Below are positions 1-6,571 of a stretch of DNA of 6,822 nt, one piece after another. Origin of the DNA: Brucellaceae bacterium (GTDB taxonomy: Bacteria > Pseudomonadota > Alphaproteobacteria > Rhizobiales > Rhizobiaceae); the NCBI GenBank assembly GCA_031253705.1, contig JAIRVW010000028.1:1-6822 (forward strand). Reading direction: 5' to 3'. The position numbers and the translations under genes are program-made. Below the pieces are notes generated by a model that saw only the letters and a list, made by a program, of their open reading frames with translations, had not been told where the DNA came from and searched no databases. Positions within the stretch are counted from its first letter, which is position 1. Every line of letters begins with the position of its first letter.

Positions 1-532
1 CGTCAAACAGCATCGCCAGCGGCTGAATAGCCACGGCACGGGCAATGGCTGCGCGCTGTTGCTGACCGCCGGACATAAAACCCGGATAAGTATGGCGTTT
101 TTCATAAAGGCCGACGCGGCGCAGAATGGTTTCCGCTTCCGCAATCGCCTGATCTTTCGACACACCCAGCACATGTACAGGCGCTTCAATCACATTCTCC
201 AGCACGGTCATGTGCTGCCAGAGATTGAAGCTCTGAAACACCATGCCGAGACGCGAGCGGATGCGCTGCACCTGTTTGCGGTTAGCGGGAGCCTGACCTT
301 GCGCGCTCTGGCGCATTTTGATGGTTTCACCGTGAATGGCGATGCTGCCGGAGGTCGGAATCTCCAGCATATTGATGCAGCGCAGCAGAGTGGATTTTCC
401 GGAGCCGCTGCCGCCGATAATTGCAACCACATCGCCGGTACCGGCTTCCAGCGACACACCTTTCAGCACTTCCAGAGAGCCGTATTTCTTATGCAGATTG
501 CTGATGGATATGGCGCTTTGTGTCTGGGACAT
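1..532 (-). CDS. Polar amino acid ABC transporter ATP-binding protein (HisP/GlnQ type), 3' end outside window
   Basis: This is the ATPase subunit of an importer, which would act on the cytoplasmic face of the inner membrane and power uptake of an amino acid or related solute. The visible 177 residues begin MSQTQSAISISNLHKKYG. They contain Walker A GGSGSGKST (40-48), the Q-loop glutamine in GMVFQSF (Q100), the ABC signature MSGGQQQR (153-160, with Met where Leu is usual) and the start of Walker B (AMLFD, 173-177). The window ends just before the catalytic Glu. A short insertion before the Q-loop (about 70-92) and the NLWQHMTVLENV stretch are typical of the HisP/OccP/GlnQ group, so a polar amino acid substrate is likely, but it cannot be assigned. 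The ATG at 532 has AAGGA about 10 nt upstream and GGGAG directly abutting it. The gene is divergent from the TetR gene at 868 and may be under its control. Confidence 0.93.
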   Translation of the reverse strand, partial: MSQTQSAISISNLHKKYGSLEVLKGVSLEAGTGDVVAIIGGSGSGKSTLLRCINMLEIPTSGSIAIHGETIKMRQSAQGQAPANRKQVQRIRSRLGMVFQSFNLWQHMTVLENVIEAPVHVLGVSKDQAIAEAETILRRVGLYEKRHTYPGFMSGGQQQRAAIARAVAIQPLAMLFD

Positions 533-752
533 CTCCCGTTCGTCCTTATATTTTTGGGCTTCTTGTGAATAAACCCGGTATTTACGCACCCGCTGAGCGA
601 GGCATATGAAAACGGCACTGAGCGGCCGGTATGAAGCGGTGTGACGGTTGATTATGTGTGCTGAATTATCTTGTCAGAATGTCCTTATCGTTCCCCGTGG
701 CCACCTCTTCTTATGTTTTTATAGACGAAGAGTGATCTTGCTTATTTTGAGG

Positions 753-786
753 CTATACATTTGCATAGTGCTATGCAAGTGCATAG
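753..786. promoter_or_regulatory. Tandem operator: four inverted half-sites at 9-bp period, likely TetR binding site
   Basis: Four alternating half-sites are visible: CTATACA (753-759), TGCATAG (762-768), CTATGCA (771-777) and TGCATAG (780-786). Each is separated from the next by exactly 2 bp. The central pair forms a perfect 18-bp palindrome with a 2-bp centre, TTGCATAGTGCTATGCAA (761-778). The pair 771-786 is also a perfect dyad. The pair 753-768 has one mismatch. TetR-family dimers usually bind dyads of about 15-20 bp beside their own gene. The array ends 81 bp before the TetR start and 220 bp from the ABC ATPase start, so repression of the regulator itself and possibly of the transporter is inferred. 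The array can be read as two adjacent 16-bp operators or as three overlapping ones, which would allow cooperative binding of two dimers. Confidence 0.75.
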
Positions 787-849
787 TCTGCAAAAAAGCA
801 CTGGAAAAGTGTCGTGTTTTGTCACACCTATGCAGCATGTGCGGAAAAC

Positions 850-855
850 AAGGAG
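850..855 (+). promoter_or_regulatory. Ribosome binding site of the TetR gene
   Basis: AAGGAG is a strong Shine-Dalgarno match, 12 nt before the ATG at 868. The spacing is a little long. The GTG triplets between it and the ATG are not in frame with the TetR coding sequence. This supports 868 as the start rather than the in-frame ATG at 814, which lies upstream of the site. Confidence 0.6.
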
Positions 856-867
856 TGTCGTGACATA

Positions 868-1488
868 ATGTCAGGTTTATACAGGCATGCACCGGAGGGT
901 GATCGCCGGCAGGAACTTATTGAGGCGACACTGGAATGTATTGCTGAACTGGGAATCCAGTCGACAACGGTTCGTGCCGTGGCTGCCAAAGCAGGAGTGA
1001 GCAACGGCCTGATCCGGCATCACTTTGAGAATAAAGCGAATCTGATTGTTGCGGCCTATCGCAGGACGATGGAGCTGATTACCGAGGCTGCTTTTGAAGT
1101 GCTGGCTTCCAAAGAGGGAACACCGCATCAGCGTCTTAACCGTTTTGTGCGTGTGGCACTGGGCGGGCAGGCCTCCGAATACCGGATGATTTCGCTCTGG
1201 GCGACCTTTATCAGCCAGATCGGGGTAAATCCGGTTATTGCATCCCTGCGCAGTGAGGAATATCTCAGCCTGCGCCGCGCTACAGAAGCCCTGATTGCCG
1301 AAGTTTTTGAAGCAGAAGGACGTAACCCTTCTAAAGAAGAGGTTGAGCAAATGGCTATCGTTGCCAATGCGGTGCTCGACGGTTTGTGGATTGAAGCCTG
1401 TCTGGATGAAAGTGGTAAAACCGTCGAGCAGATGATCGATCTCGGCATCAATGCATTTGAAACATTGATGAATGTGAAGTTGACCTGA
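868..1488 (+). CDS. TetR/AcrR-family transcriptional regulator, BetI-like
   Basis: This is a cytoplasmic DNA-binding repressor of 206 residues, normal for the family. The N-terminal helices (about 11-60) contain the TetR helix-turn-helix, TTVRAVAAKAGVSNGLIRHH (33-52), followed by FENKANLI. The C-terminal half has WATFIS (111-116) and DGLWIEACLD (171-180), which resemble the ligand domain of BetI, the choline-responsive repressor. I do not call it betI: no choline oxidation genes (betA, betB) are visible, and the divergent neighbour is an amino acid-type ABC ATPase. It most likely represses itself and perhaps that transporter through the palindromes at 753-786, releasing DNA on binding a small molecule that is unknown here. 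The ATG at 868 was chosen for the AAGGAG upstream and the conserved start of the HTH domain. The gene converges with the 442-residue protein gene, leaving a 32-bp gap. Confidence 0.9.
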   Translation: MSGLYRHAPEGDRRQELIEATLECIAELGIQSTTVRAVAAKAGVSNGLIRHHFENKANLIVAAYRRTMELITEAAFEVLASKEGTPHQRLNRFVRVALGGQASEYRMISLWATFISQIGVNPVIASLRSEEYLSLRRATEALIAEVFEAEGRNPSKEEVEQMAIVANAVLDGLWIEACLDESGKTVEQMIDLGINAFETLMNVKLT

Positions 1489-1520
1489 GTTTTGACCTGA
1501 TGATTGCTCCGCTTGCGTGA

Positions 1521-2849
1521 TCAGGGCGCAATCAGGTTGGCGGGCAGTTTGGGCGGATAGTCCATCTCAATTTCATCCGCACTGAAAACCGGTGCGGTCA
1601 GCCCGCTGCTGGTCAGCACCGCACGGATTTTATATCTGCCCTCCGCCAGCCCTTTCGGGAAAAACGGCACATAGGTCTCATCATCGGCCGTCTCATGATA
1701 AATCACATAATTGCCGGAACGCTGCTCAACCGGATTATCATCCAGCGTGTGCTTCTCGTCCGGTTCGAGCGCTGTATTGTAAACATCATAGAGCTTGTGC
1801 AGGGTCTGTTTGCCGTCTGCGGCCGTAAACAGCAAATGCACTTCACTGTAATTCAGCTGAATATTCTCCAAGCCACTATTGCGCAGTACCAGTGTGAAAA
1901 GGTGCTTGTAATAATCAGGATCGCTCTCAGACTGACTATAATCAAAGAGGCTGAGCTGCATTGTCTGGTTCTTATTGTTGTTTTCCGCCAGCCATGTGCG
2001 CAGATCATAGGCCTCTTTCAGTGGGACCCAATATTCCTGTTGTTCGGCTTTCTCTGGCAGCGCAATTTTCATCCAGCCATCACCGGCAAAAGCAAGCTTC
2101 CTGACTTTATCGCCGCGATTTAGAAACTGTTGTACAGCGCTTTTTGCATCCGGTTGTGAATAGAGGGCAAGCTGTTTGAGCGGAACCTCCCACATTTCTT
2201 CCATCTCAAAGCCCGGTAGTGGTGTTTCAAGCAGGATATTGCCCTGCTGATCATAGCGCACCATACGCATCGGCTTGATCAGATAGGGCCAGCCTGACAT
2301 ATCTTCTTCAGGGCGGGATTGTTCTGCGAGCCACAGGTTTTTATGCGCGTCGAGCATCAGAATGTCGGTGCGGCTATAATGGCCGTCGAGGCTGCAACTG
2401 CTTTTGATCGCCTTGCGCTCTGGCAGCCGCTCAATATTCCAGAGCTCTCCGCAATTGAGCTTACCCGCAAGGGCATCTTCAATAATCATAGGGCTGTAAA
2501 TTTTCTCTTTGGGATCATAGAGAAACACAGCAGAACCAATATCAAGGCTGCCAGCCTCGCGCACACCGAGCGCTAAATCCGTATAACCGTCATAGTCATA
2601 ATCTTCGGTTTTCAGGCTGATCTCGGCATCCGGCATTGTCATAAAATCAGCTGTCAGAATGACCAGCTTCGAGCCATCCGGCTGAATAAGCACATAGCCT
2701 TCATCACTTTTTTCAATATGTGCGGAGATGCCGGTTTCAGGCGTGAGCTGCCGGATGATCTCTGCGGCCGCAGACTGTTGCGGCAGGCTCATTAACAAGC
2801 CGAGAGACAGGGTAATATTGAAAACAGACGGGAAGCAGAATTGTTTCAT
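1521..2849 (-). CDS. Exported protein of unknown function with FG-GAP-like calcium motif and SH3-like segment
   Basis: I do not recognise a named gene. The 442-residue product starts with a signal peptide: K2, a hydrophobic core to about 22, and likely cleavage after SAAA (27-29/E30). A periplasmic or surface location is therefore expected. Residues 83-91 read DYDYDGYTD, a DxDxDGxxD loop that binds calcium in FG-GAP/integrin-type repeats. The surrounding region (about 35-175) resembles XAC2610-type domains by eye: DGYTDLAL, a YDP motif, then SSC..DGHYS. Two cysteines (C133, C152) could form a disulfide. Residues about 228-281 look like a bacterial SH3 domain (ALYSQPDAKSAV, RGDKV, GDGWMKI, YWVPL). 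Residues about 297-435 look beta-rich and unassigned. The start at 2849 gives the signal peptide; a weak AGGG lies 10 nt upstream. The gene is separated from the purine operon by a terminator, so it is probably its own unit. Confidence 0.8.
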   Translation of the reverse strand: MKQFCFPSVFNITLSLGLLMSLPQQSAAAEIIRQLTPETGISAHIEKSDEGYVLIQPDGSKLVILTADFMTMPDAEISLKTEDYDYDGYTDLALGVREAGSLDIGSAVFLYDPKEKIYSPMIIEDALAGKLNCGELWNIERLPERKAIKSSCSLDGHYSRTDILMLDAHKNLWLAEQSRPEEDMSGWPYLIKPMRMVRYDQQGNILLETPLPGFEMEEMWEVPLKQLALYSQPDAKSAVQQFLNRGDKVRKLAFAGDGWMKIALPEKAEQQEYWVPLKEAYDLRTWLAENNNKNQTMQLSLFDYSQSESDPDYYKHLFTLVLRNSGLENIQLNYSEVHLLFTAADGKQTLHKLYDVYNTALEPDEKHTLDDNPVEQRSGNYVIYHETADDETYVPFFPKGLAEGRYKIRAVLTSSGLTAPVFSADEIEMDYPPKLPANLIAP

Positions 2850-2881
2850 CGCAGACGTGCCCTGACAGAGAGAGCTTTCTA

Positions 2882-2908
2882 CTTATACAAAACCGGAGCA
2901 TCTGACAA
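2882..2908 (-). promoter_or_regulatory. Candidate promoter of the exported-protein gene, overlapping the terminator
   Basis: Read on the minus strand, TTGTCA (2903-2908) matches the -35 consensus at five of six positions and TATAAG (2882-2887) matches the -10 consensus at five of six. The spacing is 15 nt, shorter than the usual 16-18. Transcription would start near 2875, about 26 nt before the ATG at 2849. The -35 box falls in the loop of the operon terminator and the spacer covers its downstream arm. Only 38 bp separate the hairpin from the start codon, so either the promoter overlaps the hairpin or the gene depends on read-through. Confidence 0.3.
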
Positions 2909-2927
2909 AGAATATGCTCCGGTTTTG
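2888..2927 (-). terminator. Hairpin terminator of the nucleoside hydrolase-ade-M20D-phosphoribosyltransferase operon
   Basis: CAAAACCGGAGCAT (2888-2901) pairs perfectly with ATGCTCCGGTTTTG (2914-2927), giving a 14-bp stem and a 12-nt loop. On the minus strand the stem begins 5 nt after the phosphoribosyltransferase stop codon and its downstream arm ends in TTTT, giving a short U-run that is part of the stem. The arms are symmetric (A-run/T-run), so it could work in both directions, but no plus-strand gene runs into it. Confidence 0.85.
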
Positions 2928-2932
2928 ATAAG

Positions 2933-3616
2933 TTATCCGGCGATTATCCAGCCGCCGTTTTCACCATGCTTCAGCATCGGTGTGGTAAAGCAGCCGCGTG
3001 TCATCTCAGCAAATTCTGCGCCGAGTTGCTCAAGCGGTGCACGCCAGCGCTGGGTTTGCAGCATTGCCGCACCGATAACCACCGGCTTGAGTGCACGGGA
3101 ATTTAGCAGATTGAGCGCAGCCACAATCGACGTGCCGCTGGAGATCACATCATCCACCAGAGCAATGCGGCGGCCGTCGAGCAGCGGCAGCATGCGCGGG
3201 TCAATATAGAGCCGCTTGATCTGATCCGGCGTGGTGATGGAAGATAGTGGCACTGATAGTTCTTCCTCATACCAGAACTTGCGCGAAGTCCCCAAAGGCA
3301 CATAGCGGCTGTGGCCGAGCTTGCGTGCCACTTCGCTGGCAAGGGTCAGACCCAGTGTCGGCAGGCCGACAATCACATCCGGCTCAAAGACTTTGAGTTT
3401 CGTGGCCAGATCATCAGATAAAGCGTCGACTACATCAAAGGCAGCCTGATTGACGATCAGGGATGCCAGCGCGTGTTGTTTATCCGAGAGCGGACGGATC
3501 GGCAGTTGCAACTGACGGCCGTCATCCAGCGTCGCCGGAAAGAAGGTTTCATGTACGCCCTGAACATCAAATGTTTCAGGTGCATAGAGTTTTTGCCAGA
3601 ATTCATGCGGTTGCAT
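2933..3616 (-). CDS. Type I phosphoribosyltransferase, probably purine-specific
   Basis: The product is a cytoplasmic enzyme of 227 residues that would join a base to PRPP, giving a nucleoside monophosphate and pyrophosphate. The type I PRPP-binding motif is clear at 151-163: IALVDDVISSGTS, with the acidic pair D155-D156 and the SSGTS phosphate loop. An upstream segment, VGLPTLGLTLASEVARKLG (about 83-101), fits the flexible loop and helix region of APRT/XPRT-like enzymes. RKFWYEEE (112-119) may lie near the active site. Substrate cannot be read from sequence. After nucleoside hydrolase and adenine deaminase, a free purine such as hypoxanthine, or adenine itself, is the obvious candidate. The start overlaps the end of the M20D gene by 14 nt. 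Two adjacent ATGs exist (3619 and 3616); the second was chosen because GGGAG at 3623-3627 sits 6 nt before it but only 3 nt before the first. Transcription ends at the hairpin just downstream. Confidence 0.85.
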   Translation of the reverse strand: MQPHEFWQKLYAPETFDVQGVHETFFPATLDDGRQLQLPIRPLSDKQHALASLIVNQAAFDVVDALSDDLATKLKVFEPDVIVGLPTLGLTLASEVARKLGHSRYVPLGTSRKFWYEEELSVPLSSITTPDQIKRLYIDPRMLPLLDGRRIALVDDVISSGTSIVAALNLLNSRALKPVVIGAAMLQTQRWRAPLEQLGAEFAEMTRGCFTTPMLKHGENGGWIIAG

Positions 3617-4784
3617 CATGGTCTCCCGACAATTCCTGTTCGACAAGGCGTGTCCAGAAACGCACGCCGTGTTCAATGGCATCATCATTGAAGTCATAGG
3701 CGGTATTATGGTGCAGGGCACCGTCTACAGCAGGGCCGTTGCCGAGCCAGACATAGCAACCCGGTGCTTCACCGGCGAAGAAGGCGAAATCATCGCCTGC
3801 AGTGGAAGGCGGGAAGCTGGTGCGCACTTTGCTGCCAAACACATCCTGTGCGGCACGCAAGGCGCGCGCTGTGGCGTCGGCATTGTTGACGACCGGCGGA
3901 ATGCGGCGGATAAAATCATATTCGGCTGCAATGCCGTACATCATGGCAGTACCCTGTGCGAGGCGGCCGATTTCCTGCTCAAGCTGGTCACGGACATGCG
4001 GGGTATAAGCGCGGGCTGTACCGCCGATTTCCACAATATCCGGAATAACATTGAGCGCCTTGGGGTCACCGGCCTGCAAGGAGCAGGCGCTGACGACAGC
4101 CGGTTGTAATGGATCAACTACGCGACCAATAATCGTCTGCAACGAGGCGATGAAAGTAGCGGCAGCGGTGACCGGATCTTTACCGAGATGTGGCTTGGCA
4201 CCATGGGTGCCAGTACCGCGGAAAGTCACACGCCAGCTGTCGGAAGAGGCGAGCTGGGGGCCTTCAACCACGGCGATTTCATCAGGATCAAGACCCGGCA
4301 TATTATGCAGGCCATAGACAGCATCGCACGGAAACAGGTTGAACAGACCTTCTTCGACCATGCGCTTGGCGCCACCGCGACCTTCTTCCGCAGGCTGGAA
4401 GATGAAATGCACAGTGCCCGAGAAATTACGGCTTTTTGCCAAAGCGCGCGCTGCACCGAGCAGAAGTGTGGTGTGACCGTCATGGCCGCAGGCATGCATC
4501 TTACCGGCGAATTTTGATTTATAAGGGCGATCCGCTATTTCCGGCATTGCCAGCGCATCCATATCGGCGCGCAGGCCAATGGTGCGGGTGCCGTTACCGA
4601 TCTGCAAAGTGCCGACCACGCCTGTGCCACCAAGACCGCGATGAATGGTGATACCTGCCTCTTCCAGAAGTTTGGCAACAATATCCGAGGTGCGCTCTTC
4701 TTCAAAACCGAGTTCAGGATGCGCATGCAGATCGCGGCGCAGCTCGGTCAGAAAAGCAATATCGTCGAGGATAGGGTCAGTCAT
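3603..4784 (-). CDS. M20D-family metallo-amidohydrolase (hippurate hydrolase / IAA-amino acid hydrolase type)
   Basis: This is a complete 393-residue cytoplasmic metal-dependent amidohydrolase with the usual length for the family. Motifs in order: RRDLHAHPELGFEE (16-29), LRADMDALAMPE (71-82), HACGHDGHT (97-105) with metal ligands C99 and H101, FQPAEEGRGG (129-138) with E133/E134, YGLHNMPG (157-164) with H160, the dimerisation-domain segment FRGTGTHGAKPHLGKDP (188-204), and LHHNTAYDFND (357-367) with the last His ligand. The Cys in HACGHD is the hallmark of subfamily M20D, which cleaves N-acyl or amide bonds in compounds such as hippurate, N-acetyl amino acids and auxin conjugates. All key residues are intact. 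The true substrate is unknown. The gene starts 5 nt after the ade stop and overlaps the next gene, so it is a firm operon member. Its own ribosome site is weak (GAG about 8 nt upstream), which suggests coupling to ade. Confidence 0.92.
   Translation of the reverse strand: MTDPILDDIAFLTELRRDLHAHPELGFEEERTSDIVAKLLEEAGITIHRGLGGTGVVGTLQIGNGTRTIGLRADMDALAMPEIADRPYKSKFAGKMHACGHDGHTTLLLGAARALAKSRNFSGTVHFIFQPAEEGRGGAKRMVEEGLFNLFPCDAVYGLHNMPGLDPDEIAVVEGPQLASSDSWRVTFRGTGTHGAKPHLGKDPVTAAATFIASLQTIIGRVVDPLQPAVVSACSLQAGDPKALNVIPDIVEIGGTARAYTPHVRDQLEQEIGRLAQGTAMMYGIAAEYDFIRRIPPVVNNADATARALRAAQDVFGSKVRTSFPPSTAGDDFAFFAGEAPGCYVWLGNGPAVDGALHHNTAYDFNDDAIEHGVRFWTRLVEQELSGDHDATA
3623..3627 (-). promoter_or_regulatory. 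Ribosome binding site of the phosphoribosyltransferase gene
   Basis: GGGAG on the minus strand lies inside the 3' end of the M20D gene, 6 nt before the ATG at 3616. It rules out the much longer in-frame extension to 3721, which would run far into the M20D coding sequence, and indicates translational coupling. Confidence 0.6.
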
Positions 4785-4789
4785 GAATA

Positions 4790-6571
4790 TTACTCTGTCA
4801 CTTGCAAAATAGGGGAGGCCAGCACTTGTCCGGTTTTAACATCGGCAATGCCCTGATCGGTCTGGTGCGGACCAGCATTGCAGGCCAGTGTTGCACCAAA
4901 ACAGGCTTTGAAAATGAGATAAGGCGGCTGCCAGTCAACCACATCATCCATAGCTGTGCGCAAAGCTGCAAATTGTGCGGCGACATCGGCCAGCGATGCC
5001 TCAGACACCAGACCGGAAACCGGCAATGGCAGCAGAGCGGTGACTTTGCCGTTCAGCGCAACGGCCATGCCGCCACCGGCAGCAATCACGGCATTGGCTG
5101 CGAGTGCCATATCCTCCTCATTGCCGCCGAAGACTGTGAGATTATGACTGTCATGGGAAACTGTGGTGGCGAAAGCACCACGCCAACTGCCCCATTCGCG
5201 CAGGAAACCAACACGCGGCTTCGCCTCTGCACGACCATGGCGATGGGCAACGGCAATCATGGTTGCACCTTGCGGTGGCACTACAAAACCATTGGCAACT
5301 TCCGTTTCCGCCTGTCCCCATTGGGTAAAGCGCGGACGATCAATGGTTGCCACCACAACGCGCTTGGCATCGCTGCGAATGCGGAAATCATCGGCGCTTA
5401 AAGCACCGATCTTCATGGATTGCAGGAAATCACCGGCGCTGGTGTTGGTGAGCTTTTGTGCGAGAATACCATTTGAAGCAGTTACCGCACCATTGGTCAG
5501 CACGGTTTGTGCAGTGAAGTCGGACAGGTTGTCGAAGATCACAATATCCGCACGGCGGCCTGCTGCAATCAGTCCGAGGTCATCACGGCCAAAGCGGCGC
5601 GCTGCATTGAGTGTTGCCGCCTGCAAAGCCCATTCCGGTTTCATGCCGTAGCGCACCAAGCGGCGCACCACATCATCAAGACCACCGGCATTGAGCAGAT
5701 CATCAGGGAACACATCATCCGTACAGAGTGTAACCGTCTGCGGCAGATGGCCGAGACGGTTTAGTTCCTGCACAAATTCCGGCAACAGATGGTCGTGGGA
5801 GCCGCGCATCTCAATGGTGAGGCCGGCGCGCAGCTTTTCCATCAGATCGTCACCGGAAACCAGTTCATGATCGGAAGTCACACCTGCCGCCATAAAGGCC
5901 GCGAGATCAGAGCCGGTAAGGCTGCGTGCATGGCCGCAAACCGGCTTGCCCGCTGCCAGTCCCGCATGGACAATGGCACTCATGCGCGGTTCGCCGTCAA
6001 TGACATTGCGCATGGTCATGACCTCGGCAATACCGCCGATTTCAGGCCGCGCCAGCAGATTATTCAGCACATCAGCGTCAAAATCCGCTCCGGCCAGTTC
6101 CAGCCCCGGTGCGGAGGGCACACAGGAAGGTGCCAGCATAATCGTACGCAGCGGCAGATCACGGGTTGCCGCAATTGCCCAGTCAACACCGGCTACGCCA
6201 TGCACATTACCGAATTCATGCGGATCCCAGACAATGGTTGTCACACCACGCGGGACTACAGCATTGGCGTAGGTGGCAGGCGTAATCATCGAGCTTTCAA
6301 TATGCATATGCGTATCGATCAGACCCGGCGTGATATAGCCGCCTTTGGCATCAATGATTTTTACTGCATCTTTGCGGCTGTCCGGTGCATGAACCGAGGC
6401 GATCAGAGCGCCGGTGATGCCGATATCGGCACGGCGATGCTCTCCGGTCACCATATCAATGACGGTGCCGTTGATAATCAGGCAGTCAAAAGCTTCCGCA
6501 CCGCGTGCCGCAGCGGCTGCTTTTAGGCGCAGTTCAGGGGAACTCAGATCAGATGGCTCTGTACGTGTCAT
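4790..6571 (-). CDS. ade: Adenine deaminase
   Basis: The enzyme hydrolyses adenine to hypoxanthine and ammonia (EC 3.5.4.2) in the cytoplasm, linking adenine to the hypoxanthine/guanine pool. Its 593 residues match the size of bacterial Ade proteins. The amidohydrolase metal-binding motifs are intact: PGLIDTHMHIESS (82-94, H88 and H90), DPHEFGNVHG (116-125), IAEVMTM (181-187, E183), VCGHARSLTG (211-220, H213), SDHE (233-236, H235) and CTDDVFPDD (283-291, D285). The Ade-specific C-terminal domain carries SHDSHNL (472-478) and GGGMAVA (499-505). The start ATG overlaps the nucleoside hydrolase stop as ATGA (4 nt), and AGAGG lies 10 nt upstream at 6582-6586. These features indicate translational coupling of base release to deamination. 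I see no frameshift or missing residue. Of all the genes here, this one has the surest functional name. Confidence 0.96.
   Translation of the reverse strand: MTRTEPSDLSSPELRLKAAAAARGAEAFDCLIINGTVIDMVTGEHRRADIGITGALIASVHAPDSRKDAVKIIDAKGGYITPGLIDTHMHIESSMITPATYANAVVPRGVTTIVWDPHEFGNVHGVAGVDWAIAATRDLPLRTIMLAPSCVPSAPGLELAGADFDADVLNNLLARPEIGGIAEVMTMRNVIDGEPRMSAIVHAGLAAGKPVCGHARSLTGSDLAAFMAAGVTSDHELVSGDDLMEKLRAGLTIEMRGSHDHLLPEFVQELNRLGHLPQTVTLCTDDVFPDDLLNAGGLDDVVRRLVRYGMKPEWALQAATLNAARRFGRDDLGLIAAGRRADIVIFDNLSDFTAQTVLTNGAVTASNGILAQKLTNTSAGDFLQSMKIGALSADDFRIRSDAKRVVVATIDRPRFTQWGQAETEVANGFVVPPQGATMIAVAHRHGRAEAKPRVGFLREWGSWRGAFATTVSHDSHNLTVFGGNEEDMALAANAVIAAGGGMAVALNGKVTALLPLPVSGLVSEASLADVAAQFAALRTAMDDVVDWQPPYLIFKACFGATLACNAGPHQTDQGIADVKTGQVLASPILQVTE

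Larger units (their letters stand above)
533..867. promoter_or_regulatory. Divergent intergenic region between the ABC ATPase and TetR genes
   Basis: This 335-bp gap separates two divergent genes and should hold both promoters. Its clearest element is the array of inverted half-sites at 753-786, described separately. One further copy of the half-site CTATGCA lies alone at 828-834. On the minus strand, CTGACA (672-677) and CATAAT (651-656) resemble -35 and -10 boxes for the ABC gene. Their 15-nt spacing is short, so this promoter is tentative. On the plus strand TTGCAT (761-766) could serve as a -35 box inside the array, but the matching -10 region at 784-789 is poor. I see no convincing small gene, RNA structure or terminator here. 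The open frame at 648-863 starts with TTG, is rich in Cys and hydrophobic residues, and runs through the operator, so I do not call it. Confidence 0.6.

Noticed and set aside
648..863. Plus-strand open frame of 71 codons before the TetR gene
   Set aside because: It starts with TTG and has no clear ribosome site. It reads through the whole operator array and gives an unnatural Cys-rich, hydrophobic product. More likely chance in regulatory DNA.
814..867. 18-residue N-terminal extension of the TetR protein from the ATG at 814
   Set aside because: The AAGGAG site lies downstream of this ATG, and the extra residues (Cys-rich) do not resemble a TetR N-terminus.
868..1488. Naming the TetR gene betI
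   Set aside because: The similarity is to the general BetI-like ligand domain only; no choline dehydrogenase or betaine aldehyde dehydrogenase gene is visible beside it.
1495..1537. Imperfect inverted repeat between the convergent TetR and exported-protein genes
   Set aside because: ACCTG plus ATTGC (1495-1507, with a 3-nt bulge) can pair with GCAATCAGGT (1528-1537). The loop is 20 nt, the stem is interrupted and there is no T-run on either strand, so I do not call a terminator.
3617..3721. Upstream extension of the phosphoribosyltransferase to an ATG at 3721
   Set aside because: It would overlap the conserved M20D C-terminus by over 100 nt. GGGAG at 3623-3627 supports the ATG pair at 3616/3619 instead.
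3618..6526. Long plus-strand open frames opposite the M20D and ade genes (for example 3618-4109, 4802-5401, 5789-6526)
   Set aside because: They are antisense shadows of well-conserved coding sequence. Their translations show no recognisable domain and no supporting ribosome sites.
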